A stretch of DNA of 64,000 nucleotides. Origin: Candidatus Eisenbacteria bacterium RBG_16_71_46 (GTDB taxonomy: Bacteria; Eisenbacteria; RBG-16-71-46). How positions within the stretch are numbered: position 1 is the stretch's first letter; every line of letters begins with the position of its first letter. The DNA is taken from positions 1 to 64,000 of the forward strand of contig MFFQ01000124.1 in the NCBI GenBank assembly GCA_001780165.1. The letters are read 5' to 3'. Under the pieces are notes generated by a model. That model worked only from the letters and a program-made list of their open reading frames with translations. It made no database searches and was not told the origin of the DNA. Made by a program: the position numbers and the translations under genes. Below are positions 31,233 to 43,478 of the stretch, in pieces.

Positions 31233-32243
31233 ATGCCGAGTCCGCAACGGGTTCTCCAGGCACTGACCGAGCACGGCGGCCGTCCCGCCGCGCGCACGCG
31301 TCCCGCGCTCATCCAGCGCGTGCTCGAGACCGCCCTGCTGATGGTGGAGGGCCGCGGCGCGGTGGTCCAGGCGACGCGCGGACGCCGGATCGAGCGCTAC
31401 TGGCTGCGGCGCGGCATGCGCGAGGTCGAGGCCATCGAGGATCCGCCCGGCGGCACCGAGTTCCTGCGTCTCCTGGGCCGCGGCGGCGCTCCGGTGATGG
31501 TCGCCGACGTCGAAAAGGACGGCCACCTCACCGCCGAGGACCGCTGCCCCGGGGTGGCGGGAGGGCCGGCGCTGTTCGTGCCGCTGCGCCAGCGCGAGCA
31601 GCTCTGGGGCAGCCTCGCGGTCTATCGCGGACGCGGGGAGCGTCCGTTCGGCCCCAAGGACATCGGCCTGGTCTCGCTGCTCGCCGCCTGGACGTCGCTG
31701 GCGTTCGAGAACCTGCGTCTCTCCGAGAGCCTCGAGCGGCTCGCCGTGACCGACGACCTCACCCAGGTGTACAACTTCCGCTACCTCAAGAGCGCGCTGC
31801 GCCGCGAGATCAAGCGCGCCGGCCGCTACCGGCAGGACCTCTCGCTGGTCATGATCGATGTGGACAACCTCAAGGGCTACAACGACCGGTTCGGGCACCT
31901 GCGCGGCAGCTCCCTGCTCAAGGAGATCGCCGCGCGTTTCTTGGCGCAGGTGCGCTCGTTCGACATCATCGCCAAGTACGGCGGCGACGAGTTCACGCTG
32001 ATCCTGCCGCAGACCGAACGCGAGGGAGCGCGGATCGTGGCCGAGCGCATGCGCGAGTCCATCGCCAACCATGGCTTTCCGCTCGCCGAGGCCGGGAAGA
32101 TCACCATCAGCCTCGGCGTGGCGACCTATCCGCACGACGCGGCGGACGCCCACGGGCTGATCCAGGCCGCGGACCGCGCCCTCTACCGGGCGAAGAAGGC
32201 GGGGCGGAACCGGGTGGCGACGACCATGGACCGGGCCGCCTGA
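31233..32243 (+). CDS. diguanylate cyclase (GAF-GGDEF) with intact GGDEF and I-site RxxD
   Basis: LSLVMIDVDNLKGYNDRFGHLRGSSLL, RSFDIIAKYGGDEFTLILPQT. Confidence 0.93.
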   Translation: MPSPQRVLQALTEHGGRPAARTRPALIQRVLETALLMVEGRGAVVQATRGRRIERYWLRRGMREVEAIEDPPGGTEFLRLLGRGGAPVMVADVEKDGHLTAEDRCPGVAGGPALFVPLRQREQLWGSLAVYRGRGERPFGPKDIGLVSLLAAWTSLAFENLRLSESLERLAVTDDLTQVYNFRYLKSALRREIKRAGRYRQDLSLVMIDVDNLKGYNDRFGHLRGSSLLKEIAARFLAQVRSFDIIAKYGGDEFTLILPQTEREGARIVAERMRESIANHGFPLAEAGKITISLGVATYPHDAADAHGLIQAADRALYRAKKAGRNRVATTMDRAA

Positions 32244-32317
32244 TGCGACGGCCGCCGCGCGCGGCCCGCGTGGAGCGGCGCCGGCCGGTCCAGAGCGACG
32301 CTCGCCGCTCGGTTGCG

Positions 32318-32347
32318 TTGACCCTCCGCCGGAACCGCTGTTAGACT
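32318..32347 (+). promoter_or_regulatory. candidate promoter TTGACC-N17/18-(T)TAGACT upstream of sugar cassette
   Basis: TTGACC 32318-32323; TAGACT 32342-32347. Confidence 0.5.
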
Positions 32348-32413
32348 CGCGCGCCGCCGAACGCCGGGATGGGCGTCCGGCATCGTGCTGTGGGCGGAAG
32401 GAGAGGCGAAACG

Positions 32414-33451
32414 GTGGCGGATCCGATCGGCATCGGGGTGGTGGGCACCGGCGACTGGGGCGCGAATCTCGTGCGCAACTTCGCCAGCCTGCCCGAGGCG
32501 CGTCTGGTCGCCCTGTGCGACACCGACCCCAAGCACCTCGCGCGTACCGCCGCCCGGTACCCCGGCGCGCGTGCGGTTGCCGACGTCGCCGAGATCGCGG
32601 GTGATCCCGCGGTGCGGGCGGTCGTGGTCTCCGCCTCGGCGGTGAGCCACTATCCCGTCGCCCGGGCGATGATCGAGGCGGGCAAGGACGTCTTCGTCGA
32701 GAAACCGCTCGCCCTCCAGGTGGACCAGGCCGAGGCGCTGGTCCGGCTCGCGCGCGAGCGCGAGCGCGTGCTGATGGTCGGGCACCTGCTCCTCTATCAC
32801 CCGGGCGTGCGCTACCTCAAGGAGCTGGTGCGGAGCGGCGACCTGGGCGACGTCCTCTACATCTACTCCCAGCGGGTGAACCTGGGCAAGGTGCGCCGGG
32901 ACGAGAACGCGTTGTGGAGCTTCGCCCCGCACGACCTCTCGGTGATCCTGCACCTGCTCGAGGTCGAGCCGCTCGACGTCGTGGCGCGCGGCTCGGCGTT
33001 CCTCCAGGGCAAGGTCGAGGACGTGGTCTTCGTGGACCTGCGCTTCCCGGGCGGACGGATCGCCCACGTCCACGTTTCGTGGCTCGATCCCCACAAGCTG
33101 CGCAAGTTCACGGTCGTCGGCTCGCGGAAGATGGTGGTGTTCGACGACATGGAGGCCAGCGAGAAGATCAAGATCTACGACAAGGGCGTGGACCGCGGAG
33201 GAGAGGTGGTCTCCTACGGCGACTCGCTCACGGTGCGCAGCGGCGACATCCTCATCCCGCGCATCTCGCTGCAGGAGCCGCTCACCCTCGAGTGCCGGCA
33301 CTTCCTCGAGTGCGTCCGCGACCGTCGCACCCCGCTCACCGACGGCGCCGATGGCCTGCGGGTCGTCAAGGTGCTGGCGGCGGCCCAGGCCTCGCTCGAC
33401 GCGGGCGGAACACCGGTGGCGATCGCTCCCGCGACCCAGGAGGTCGCGTGA
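32414..33451 (+). CDS. Gfo/Idh/MocA oxidoreductase (WbpB/WlbA-like UDP-sugar 3-dehydrogenase)
   Basis: GVVGTGDWGANLVRNFASLPEARLVALCDTD, GKDVFVEKPLALQVDQAEALV, FAPHDLSVILHLL; gene context. Confidence 0.85.
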   Translation: MADPIGIGVVGTGDWGANLVRNFASLPEARLVALCDTDPKHLARTAARYPGARAVADVAEIAGDPAVRAVVVSASAVSHYPVARAMIEAGKDVFVEKPLALQVDQAEALVRLARERERVLMVGHLLLYHPGVRYLKELVRSGDLGDVLYIYSQRVNLGKVRRDENALWSFAPHDLSVILHLLEVEPLDVVARGSAFLQGKVEDVVFVDLRFPGGRIAHVHVSWLDPHKLRKFTVVGSRKMVVFDDMEASEKIKIYDKGVDRGGEVVSYGDSLTVRSGDILIPRISLQEPLTLECRHFLECVRDRRTPLTDGADGLRVVKVLAAAQASLDAGGTPVAIAPATQEVA

Positions 33452-34206
33452 CCGGCATGATCCATCCGAGCGCGACGGTCGCCGCCGACGCCACCTTCGG
33501 CGAGTACTGCGTCATCGGCGCCCAGGCGCGGATCGGCTCCGGCTGCCGCATCGGACACCACGTCGTCATCCACGCCGACACCGTGGTCGGGAACGACGTG
33601 CGGATCGACGACCACGCCAGCCTCGGCAAGTTGCCGATGCGCGCCGCCAACTCGGCGACCACCAAGGAGCAGGCCCTGCCGCCGCTGACGCTCGGCGACC
33701 TGGCGATCGTCGGCACCGGCGTGGTGCTGTACCGCGGCGCCACGATCGAGGGCAAGGTGCTGATTGCCGATCTCGCCACGGTGCGCGAGAACGTCTCGAT
33801 CGGCCGCGGCACGATCGTCGGCCGCGGGGTGACGGTGGAGAACTTCTGCACCATCGGCCGGTTCTGCAAGCTCGAGAGCGAGTGCTACATCACCGCCTAC
33901 TCCGCGCTCGAGGACCGCGTGTTCGTCGCACCCGGCGTGGTCACCTCCAACGACAACTACGTCGGCCGCACCGCCGAGCGCTTCAAGCACTTCAAGGGCG
34001 TCACCGTGCGCCGCGGCGGTCGCGTCGGTGCCGGCGCCGTGGTGCTGCCCGGGGTCACGATCGGCGAGGACGGCCTGGTGGCCGCCGGCTCGGTCGTGAC
34101 TCGCGACGTCGCGCCGCGCACCATCGTGATGGGCGCGCCGGCCAAGCGCTGGCGCGACGTGCCGGTCGAACAGTGGCTCGAAAACCAGGGCTGGGTGGAT
34201 TCCTGA
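33448..34206 (+). CDS. left-handed beta-helix acyltransferase (WbpD/WlbB-like)
   Basis: hexapeptide repeats; PGVVTSNDNYVGRTAERFKHFKGVTVRRGGRVGAGAVVLPGVTIGEDGLVAAGSVVTRDV. Confidence 0.88.
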   Translation: MTGMIHPSATVAADATFGEYCVIGAQARIGSGCRIGHHVVIHADTVVGNDVRIDDHASLGKLPMRAANSATTKEQALPPLTLGDLAIVGTGVVLYRGATIEGKVLIADLATVRENVSIGRGTIVGRGVTVENFCTIGRFCKLESECYITAYSALEDRVFVAPGVVTSNDNYVGRTAERFKHFKGVTVRRGGRVGAGAVVLPGVTIGEDGLVAAGSVVTRDVAPRTIVMGAPAKRWRDVPVEQWLENQGWVDS

Positions 34207-34228
34207 CCCATGGAAAGGACCTGACACC

Positions 34229-35359
34229 ATGTGCGCGATGCCGACCCGCGCGGCGATGACCGTGCCGCTGCTCGACCTCAAGGCGCAGTACGCCGACATC
34301 CGGCGCGACGTGGACGACGCCGTGCGGCGCGTGATGGAGAGCGCGCGCTTCATCGGCGGACCCGAAGTGGCGGCCCTCGAGGAGGAGGTCGCCCGCTACT
34401 CGCAGTGCGCGCACGGCGTGGGCTGCGCCTCCGGCACGGATGCCCTGCTGCTGTCGCTGCGCGCGCTCGGCGTCGGACCCGGCGACGAGGTCGTCACCAG
34501 CGCCTACTCGTTCTTCGCCAGCGCCGGGGTCGTCGCCAACGTCGGCGCGACTCCGGTGTTCGTGGACATCGACCCGCGGACCTACAACCTCGACCCCCAC
34601 CGCCTCGAGGCGGCCGTCACGCCGCGCACCAAGGCGGTGATCGCGGTGGATCTCTACGGCCAGTGCTGCGACCTCGCCGCGGTGCGCAGTGTCTGCGACA
34701 AGCACCACGTCTGGCTGATCGAGGACGCGGCGCAGGCGATCGGCTCGGAGTGGGAGGGGAAGCGCGCCGGCTCGATCGCCGACTTCGGCTGTTTCTCGTT
34801 CTTCCCGTCCAAGAACCTCGGCGGCGCGGGCGATGGCGGCATGATCGTCTCGCAGGACCCCGAGCGCGCCGACCGCGCGCGCCTGCTGCGCGAGCACGGC
34901 GCCCGCCCCAAGTACCACCACACGCTGGTCGGCACCAACTCCCGGCTCGACGCCCTGCAGGCCGCGATCCTGAGGGTGAAGCTGCGCCACCTCGACCGCT
35001 GGAGCGAGGCGCGGGCCCGCAATGCCGCGCTCTACAACCAGCTGTTCGAGGGCTCGCGCGTCGGCCGCCCGTTTCACGATCCGCGCACCCGGCACATCTA
35101 CAACCAGTACGTGGTCCGGCTGCAGAAGCGCGACGAGGTCCGGCAGCATCTCGCCGACCGCGGCATCGGTTCCGAGATCTACTACCCGGTGCCGCTCCAC
35201 GTGCAGAAGTGCTTCGCCATGCTGGGATACAAGCCGGGGGACATGCCGAATGCCGAGGCCGCGGCGCAGGAGACGCTCGCGCTCCCGATCTACCCCGAAC
35301 TGACGGAGGACCAGATCCGCTACGTCGCCGCCACCGTGCGCGACTTCACCGACTCGTAG
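34229..35359 (+). CDS. DegT/DnrJ/EryC1/StrS-family sugar aminotransferase (WbpE-like)
   Basis: ARFIGGPEVAALEEEVA, GCASGTDALLLSLRALGVGPGDEVVTSAYSFFASAG, AVDLYGQ, EDAAQAIGSEWEGKRAGSIADFGCFSFFPSKNLGGAGDGGMI. Confidence 0.92.
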   Translation: MCAMPTRAAMTVPLLDLKAQYADIRRDVDDAVRRVMESARFIGGPEVAALEEEVARYSQCAHGVGCASGTDALLLSLRALGVGPGDEVVTSAYSFFASAGVVANVGATPVFVDIDPRTYNLDPHRLEAAVTPRTKAVIAVDLYGQCCDLAAVRSVCDKHHVWLIEDAAQAIGSEWEGKRAGSIADFGCFSFFPSKNLGGAGDGGMIVSQDPERADRARLLREHGARPKYHHTLVGTNSRLDALQAAILRVKLRHLDRWSEARARNAALYNQLFEGSRVGRPFHDPRTRHIYNQYVVRLQKRDEVRQHLADRGIGSEIYYPVPLHVQKCFAMLGYKPGDMPNAEAAAQETLALPIYPELTEDQIRYVAATVRDFTDS

Positions 35360-35472
35360 CCCGCACCATCCCCCGGCGCGTCGCGCCTCCCCGCCCTCAG
35401 GTGGGCGCGCCGGCGATTTCCGAATACTCCAGCGACGGCCCGCCCCTGCGCCGCCGCTCGGGCACGAGGAGC

Positions 35473-37431
35473 ATGCCCGTTTCGCATCGAGATGCACTGC
35501 GCGACCTGCTGCGTCGGGTCGACGAGGTCCGCGGGCTTTCGGGCTGGCCGGACCCGCCGTCCGCGCTCGAACTCGAGGACGGCCCCTCGCTCATCCGCAC
35601 CCTCGGGGAGCTGGTCGAGGAACTCGAGCGCAGCCACCGCCGGCTGATCGAGACCAACGTCCAGCTGGTGTCGCTGCGCGAGGTCACGAGCGGAATGGTC
35701 TCCGCGCTCGACGCGGCGGAGACGGCGCGCACGGTGACGCGTTACCTGTGCCGGGCCTTCGGCTTCCCGGACGTGTTCCTGCTGCTGGTCAACCGCGATG
35801 CGCGCCAGCTCGAGGGCACCTGGACCTGGCACCGCGGTGAGCGCGAGCGCAGCGTCGAGGTCGAGCTGCCGCTGCTCGGCGACCACGGAGCCATCGCGCG
35901 CGCGCTGTGGCTGAACCGAACCACCGTGCACCACGCGCCGCGGGAGCACCCGCCGGCGGTGCTGCCCGACGGGCACGAGCTGCAGGACGCCCTGGCCGAG
36001 CTCGGCGCCACCGTGTGCGTGCCGCTCCAGCGCAGCCACGCCCTCACCGGCGCCGGAGCACCCCACGAGGTGTGCGGGGCGCGCTGCATCGTGGGGGAGA
36101 TGGACCTCATGGTGCCGCCGCCGGGGGCGGATGCCGCCGCGTGGGCCGCGGACCGCGACGAGCGCCAGCGCCATTGTCTGGGCTGCGAGCTGCTGCCCCC
36201 GCTGGGCGTGATCGGCATCGCCCGCCGCACCGGGACGCCGCCGCTGGCGAGCGTGGACGTGACCCTGCTCGAGTCCATCGCGCTCTCGGTGGCCCCGGTG
36301 GTCGAGAACGCCCGGCTCTACCAGGACCTGCGCAAGAGCGAACGCTTCCGCGAACACGTCCTCGACAGCATGGCCAGCGCCCTGGTGGCGGTGAACATGC
36401 AGGGCGAGATTCTCACTTTCAACCGCGCCGCCGAGAACCTGCTCGGCCACTCCGAGGCGGAGGTGCTGGGGCAGCCGTTCGGCGCCCTGTTCGGCACCGA
36501 GGGCGAGCAGGCGCTCCAGGCCACCCTCGAGCAGGGGCGCGAGTCGCTGCGCGAGGAGATCCTGCTGCGCACCCGCGACGGCTCGCCGCTGCCGGTGAGC
36601 CTCACGACCTCGCTGCTGCGGAACGAAAAGCGCAACGTCTACGGCGCGATCGCCACCTTCGCGGACCTCACGCCGCTCAAGCGGGCGGAGGAGCACGCGC
36701 GCCGGCTCGACCGCCTCGCCGCGCTCGGCCGCTTCACCTCGAGCGTGGCCCACGAGATCCGCAACCCGCTCACCGGGATCGGGGCGGGGGTGCAGTACCT
36801 GGCGCGCGCCCTGGCCCAGGACGGGCCGCAGCGCGAGAACCTGGACTTCATCCGCGCCGAGATCGAGCGCCTCGATCGCATCGTCCAGAACCTCTTCGAC
36901 ATCACGCATCCGCGCGGCCTGCAGGCGCGCACCGCGCCGGTCGAGGACACGGTGCGCCGCGCCCTCCAGGTGCTCGGGGCCCAGATCGCCGAGCGGCAGG
37001 TCGAGGCCCGCCTCACCGTCTCCCCGCGCACGCCGCCGGTGGCGCAGGATGCCGACCAGCTCGAGCAGGTGTTCATCAACCTGCTCAAGAACGCGGTCGA
37101 GGCCTCCGTCCAGGGCGGTGCGATCGAGGTCTCGATCGCTCCCGCGGCGCCGGCGCCCGCGACGCCCCGCGGGCGCCGGGCGCGCCCGCTCGGCGCCCCC
37201 GGCGTCGTGGTGCGCATCACCGACCAGGGCGCGGGCATCGGTCCCGATCAGCTGCAGAACGTCTTCGAGCCGTTCTTCACCACCAAGCCCGGTGGCACCG
37301 GGCTCGGCCTCTACGTCAGCTACGACATCGTCAAGCGTCACGGTGGGACGCTCAGCGTCCACAGTGAGTCGGGACGCGGCACCACTTTCGTCGTGGAACT
37401 TCCGCCCGAAATCAACGGAGGCAGCACATGA
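35473..37431 (+). CDS. GAF-PAS sensor histidine kinase
   Basis: PAS NMQGEILTFNRAAENLLGHSEAEVLG; HisKA GRFTSSVAHEIRNPLTGIGAGVQYL; HATPase VFINLLKNAVEAS, GAGIGPDQLQNVFEPFFTTKPGGTGLGL. Confidence 0.93.
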   Translation: MPVSHRDALRDLLRRVDEVRGLSGWPDPPSALELEDGPSLIRTLGELVEELERSHRRLIETNVQLVSLREVTSGMVSALDAAETARTVTRYLCRAFGFPDVFLLLVNRDARQLEGTWTWHRGERERSVEVELPLLGDHGAIARALWLNRTTVHHAPREHPPAVLPDGHELQDALAELGATVCVPLQRSHALTGAGAPHEVCGARCIVGEMDLMVPPPGADAAAWAADRDERQRHCLGCELLPPLGVIGIARRTGTPPLASVDVTLLESIALSVAPVVENARLYQDLRKSERFREHVLDSMASALVAVNMQGEILTFNRAAENLLGHSEAEVLGQPFGALFGTEGEQALQATLEQGRESLREEILLRTRDGSPLPVSLTTSLLRNEKRNVYGAIATFADLTPLKRAEEHARRLDRLAALGRFTSSVAHEIRNPLTGIGAGVQYLARALAQDGPQRENLDFIRAEIERLDRIVQNLFDITHPRGLQARTAPVEDTVRRALQVLGAQIAERQVEARLTVSPRTPPVAQDADQLEQVFINLLKNAVEASVQGGAIEVSIAPAAPAPATPRGRRARPLGAPGVVVRITDQGAGIGPDQLQNVFEPFFTTKPGGTGLGLYVSYDIVKRHGGTLSVHSESGRGTTFVVELPPEINGGST

Positions 37432-38852
37432 GCAAGGCGAACATCCTGCTGGTCGACGACCAGGAGTCGATCCGGCACTTCGTCCGAAAGGCCCTCGAGG
37501 ACGAGGGCTTCGAGGTCCGCTCCACCGGCTCGATCCGCGAGACCCGCGAGGCGCTGGGCAGCGACCTCCCGGACCTGGTCGTGCTCGACCTCAAGCTTCC
37601 GGACGGGAACGGCATCGAGATGCTGCGCGAGATCAAGCGGGCCCAGCCGGAGCTGCCGGTGATCCTCATGACCGCCTTCGGCGACCTGGAAACCGCCGTC
37701 GAGGCGATGAGCGCCGGGGCCTTCTGGTTCGTCAAGAAGCCGTTCCAGAACGAGGAGCTGCTGGCCCTGGTGGCGCGCGCGCTCGAAGCCCACAAACTGT
37801 GGCTCGAGATCAAGCGGCTGAGGCACGGCGCCTTTGCCGACGAGGACTACCTCCATTCGTCGAGTCCGAGCATGCAGGAGGCCTACGCGATCGCCGAGCA
37901 GGTGGCGCGCGGCGACACCACCAGCGTGCTCATCGAGGGCGAGAGCGGGACCGGGAAGGAGTACTTCGCCAACCTCATCCACCGCATGAGTGCGCGACAC
38001 GCCCATCCGTTCGTCGAAATCAATTGCGCCGCCATCCCCAGCGAGTTGCTCGAAAGCGAGCTGTTCGGGCACGAGAAGGGCGCCTTCACCGACGCCCGCG
38101 CGCAGAAGCAGGGATTGATGGAGCTGGCGAGCGGCGGCACCCTGTTCCTCGACGAGATCGGGGAGATGAACCCGATGCTCCAGGTCAAGCTGCTGCGGGT
38201 GCTCGAGCGCCGGAACTTCAAGCGCGTCGGCGGCACCAAGGACATCACCGTGGACGTGCGCATCATGTCGGCCACCAATCAGGACCTCGAGAAGCGGGTG
38301 CGGGAGGGGGGCTTCCGCGAGGACCTCTACTACCGCCTCAAGGTGGTGCCGCTCTACGTCCCGCCGCTGCGCGAGCGCAAGGACGACATCGTGCCGCTGT
38401 CGCGACTGTTCATGGAGCGGTTTGCCAAGCAGTTCAAGAAGCCGTTCCGCGAGATCTCGCCGGGCGCCGAGCGCATGCTCACCGACTATCCCTGGCCGGG
38501 CAACATCCGTGAGCTCAAGAACCTGTTCGAGCGCACGGTGCTGCTCGAGGTGGGCGAGGTGCTCGAGCCCCGGCACCTCAAGCTCGCGCCGCGCACCCGG
38601 CCCGGCGTCGAGGTCACCCTCGGTCAACGCGTCGACGAGTACCTCAGCGGGGCCCTTGCCGAAAGCGGCATCCCGTTCGAGGCCGTGATCGAGGAGCTGG
38701 AGCGAGCCTTGATTCTGCGCGCCTCGTATGCTACCAAGTGGAACCAGAGTCGCACCGCGGAGCTGCTCAACCTCAAGCGCGACAAGCTCCGTTACCGGAT
38801 GAAGCTCTACGAGATCCAGCCGGAGAGCGAGGCGACGACCCCGACCGAATAG
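37428..38852 (+). CDS. sigma54-dependent response regulator (NtrC family)
   Basis: receiver LVVLDLKLPDGNGIEML; AAA+ IEGESGTGKEYFANLIH, ELFGHEKGAFTDA, LFLDEIGEM, DYPWPGNIRELKN; ATGA overlap with kinase. Confidence 0.95.
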   Translation: MSKANILLVDDQESIRHFVRKALEDEGFEVRSTGSIRETREALGSDLPDLVVLDLKLPDGNGIEMLREIKRAQPELPVILMTAFGDLETAVEAMSAGAFWFVKKPFQNEELLALVARALEAHKLWLEIKRLRHGAFADEDYLHSSSPSMQEAYAIAEQVARGDTTSVLIEGESGTGKEYFANLIHRMSARHAHPFVEINCAAIPSELLESELFGHEKGAFTDARAQKQGLMELASGGTLFLDEIGEMNPMLQVKLLRVLERRNFKRVGGTKDITVDVRIMSATNQDLEKRVREGGFREDLYYRLKVVPLYVPPLRERKDDIVPLSRLFMERFAKQFKKPFREISPGAERMLTDYPWPGNIRELKNLFERTVLLEVGEVLEPRHLKLAPRTRPGVEVTLGQRVDEYLSGALAESGIPFEAVIEELERALILRASYATKWNQSRTAELLNLKRDKLRYRMKLYEIQPESEATTPTE

Positions 38853-38862
38853 GCGCCCGCAC

Positions 38863-39384
38863 GTGGTGAGAATCGGCACGTCGACCCTGGGCCTGTGGGT
38901 GTTGTGCGCGGCCGCGACGTGCGGCTCGTGCGCCTACACCACCACCAGCGCGCTGCTGCCTCCCCACATCAAGACCGTGGCGATCCCGGTGTTCGAGAAC
39001 GCCACCACCGAGTACACCCTGGAGCAGGACGTCACGAACGCGGTGATCGCGCGCTTCGTGGCCGACAACCACCTGCGCGTGGTGGACGAGCGCTCGGCGG
39101 ACGCGGTGATCCGCGGACGGATCGTCAGCTACCAGAACTCGGTGTTCGGCTTCACCGCCCAGACCGGGGCGCAGGAGTACCGCGTGAGCATCGGGGTCTC
39201 GGCGGTGTTCAAGGACCAGGTGAAGAACCGCGAGATCTGGAACGAGCCCAACCTGCTCAAGACCGCCAACTACTACGTGCAGGACGTGCCGGGCCAGACC
39301 GCGAAGACGGAGCTCGATGGACGCAAAGAAGCGATCGACAAGATCGCCGACGAAATCCTCAGCCGCAGCATCGAAGGCTGGTAG
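38863..39384 (+). CDS. lptE: LPS-assembly lipoprotein LptE-like
   Basis: lipoprotein N-terminus; IKTVAIPVFENATTEYTLEQDVTNAVIARFVADNHLRVVDERSADAVIRGRIVSY; upstream of holA. Confidence 0.8.
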   Translation: MVRIGTSTLGLWVLCAAATCGSCAYTTTSALLPPHIKTVAIPVFENATTEYTLEQDVTNAVIARFVADNHLRVVDERSADAVIRGRIVSYQNSVFGFTAQTGAQEYRVSIGVSAVFKDQVKNREIWNEPNLLKTANYYVQDVPGQTAKTELDGRKEAIDKIADEILSRSIEGW

Positions 39385-40402
39385 CCAGGGCGCCGGCGCC
39401 GCGGCGCGCCGGCCGGCGCGCAAGGGTGCTCCGGCGCGGCCCGCGACCGCCGACGGATTCGAGTTGCTGACCCGCGCCGATCGCGGCGAGTTCCCGCCGT
39501 CGCTCTACCTGGAGGGCCCGAGCGAGCCGCTGAAGGCGGCGTTCCTCGCCGCGTGGCGCCGCGCGTGGGCGGAGGCGTGCCCCGAGGCGCCGATCGGGCG
39601 CGTGTTCCGCACCGCCGAGAGCGGGGTGGAGGAGATCCTCGCCGCGCACCAGAGCGCCTCGCTGTTCAGCCCGCGCAACCTCCACATCGTGCTCGAGATC
39701 GAGGACCTGGGCCGCAGCGAGAAGAAGGTCGCTGCCCTTGCCGCCGGACTCGCGCACCCCGCGGGCGCCTCGTGCCTGGTGCTGGTCGAGTCCGAAGCCG
39801 ACAGCCCGCGCAAGACGCTGGAGCCGCTGCGCGCCGCCAGCGCCGCGCGCTGGGTGGCGTGGCCCGCGGATCGGCGCGCGCTCGCGCGCTGGGGCGAGCG
39901 CCGCCTCGCGCAGGAAGGCGTGGGGGCGGAGCCCGGGGTGATCGAGGCGCTGGTGGACGCGTGCGAGGGCGACACCCTGGCGTTCTTCAACGAGCTCGAC
40001 AAGCTGTGCACGCTCGCCGGCGGCTCCGGGCCGCGCCGCATCGCGCCCGCCGACGTCGCCGCACTGCTGCGCCCCACGGTCGGCGCCGACCTGCCCGCGT
40101 ACCTCGGCGCGGTGGCGCTGGGGCAGCCGCGGCTCGCGGCCCAGCGCCTCGGGCGGCTGCTCGCGAGCGGCGTGGGGGAGGGCACGGTGCTCTTCGCTCT
40201 CTCGAACCTGGTGGGGGGCGCCCTCGGGGGATGGGCGCGCTGGCGCGACCTCAGCTTCGCCCTCGCCCGCCGGGTGCCGCCCCCGGGGTTGTCGCGGGCG
40301 ATGGACGCCCTGTTCCGCGCCGAGGCGGCGTGGAAGGGCGGGCGCGCCGATTCGATCGCGGTGCTGGAGCAGGTGACGAGGGCGGTCTCGGGCCAGGGCT
40401 GA
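39317..40402 (+). CDS. holA: DNA polymerase III delta subunit
   Basis: [58 protein letters not shown]; synteny lptE-holA-leuS. Confidence 0.8.
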   Translation: MDAKKRSTRSPTKSSAAASKAGSQGAGAAARRPARKGAPARPATADGFELLTRADRGEFPPSLYLEGPSEPLKAAFLAAWRRAWAEACPEAPIGRVFRTAESGVEEILAAHQSASLFSPRNLHIVLEIEDLGRSEKKVAALAAGLAHPAGASCLVLVESEADSPRKTLEPLRAASAARWVAWPADRRALARWGERRLAQEGVGAEPGVIEALVDACEGDTLAFFNELDKLCTLAGGSGPRRIAPADVAALLRPTVGADLPAYLGAVALGQPRLAAQRLGRLLASGVGEGTVLFALSNLVGGALGGWARWRDLSFALARRVPPPGLSRAMDALFRAEAAWKGGRADSIAVLEQVTRAVSGQG

Positions 40403-40482
40403 GGCCGGTGGCAGCACGCGCTTGCCGCGGGCTCGGCGCCGGTGATAGCGTTCGCGCCCCCCGAACCATCACAGGACCATCC

Positions 40483-42933
<2,451 letters not shown>

Positions 42934-43478
42934 GCGCCGGCAAGTAGGCGCTGGCGCCGCGTGGCGTTCGCCGCGGCGCAGGGCGGGGCGGGAGGGCGGG
43001 CGGACCCGCTCGAGCACCGCGGGGGAGACTCGCGATGGTCTGGTGGAAGGCCGGCCGACGCCTCGCGCTGGTCCCCGGTCTCCTGGCGGCCCCGCATCTC
43101 GCCCTGGCGTGGAGGCCGGGCACGGCTCCGGCGGCCGCTGCCGATCGGCGTCTCGCGTATCCGGCGCTCCTGGACGCCGGCGCGACCTGGACGAGGGCCG
43201 GGCGTCGGACTCGGCCGGGGGACCCGGCACGCGACCTACGCGGGGCGCCACCCCCCGCTCCCGGTGCGCGGCCGCCGGGCCGTCGGACTCCGCCACGAAG
43301 TGCCGCAGAATGCAGCACGCCATGAGGGACCCCATCCCGCCCCCGGCGTCCCCGCCAACCGTTTGCACAAGAAGTGAACCGAAAGTGAGCGGCGGATCGA
43401 TTTCACTCTTGATGCCCCCGCGACGGCAGTAGACTCACTTCACGGTGAGATTCGCACCTGCACGGAAAGGAGAGTTTT

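Noticed and set aside
34231-35472. Long N-terminal extension of the histidine kinase ORF over the aminotransferase gene
   Set aside because: The upstream part is out-of-frame translation of the aminotransferase; kinase start placed at ATG 35473.
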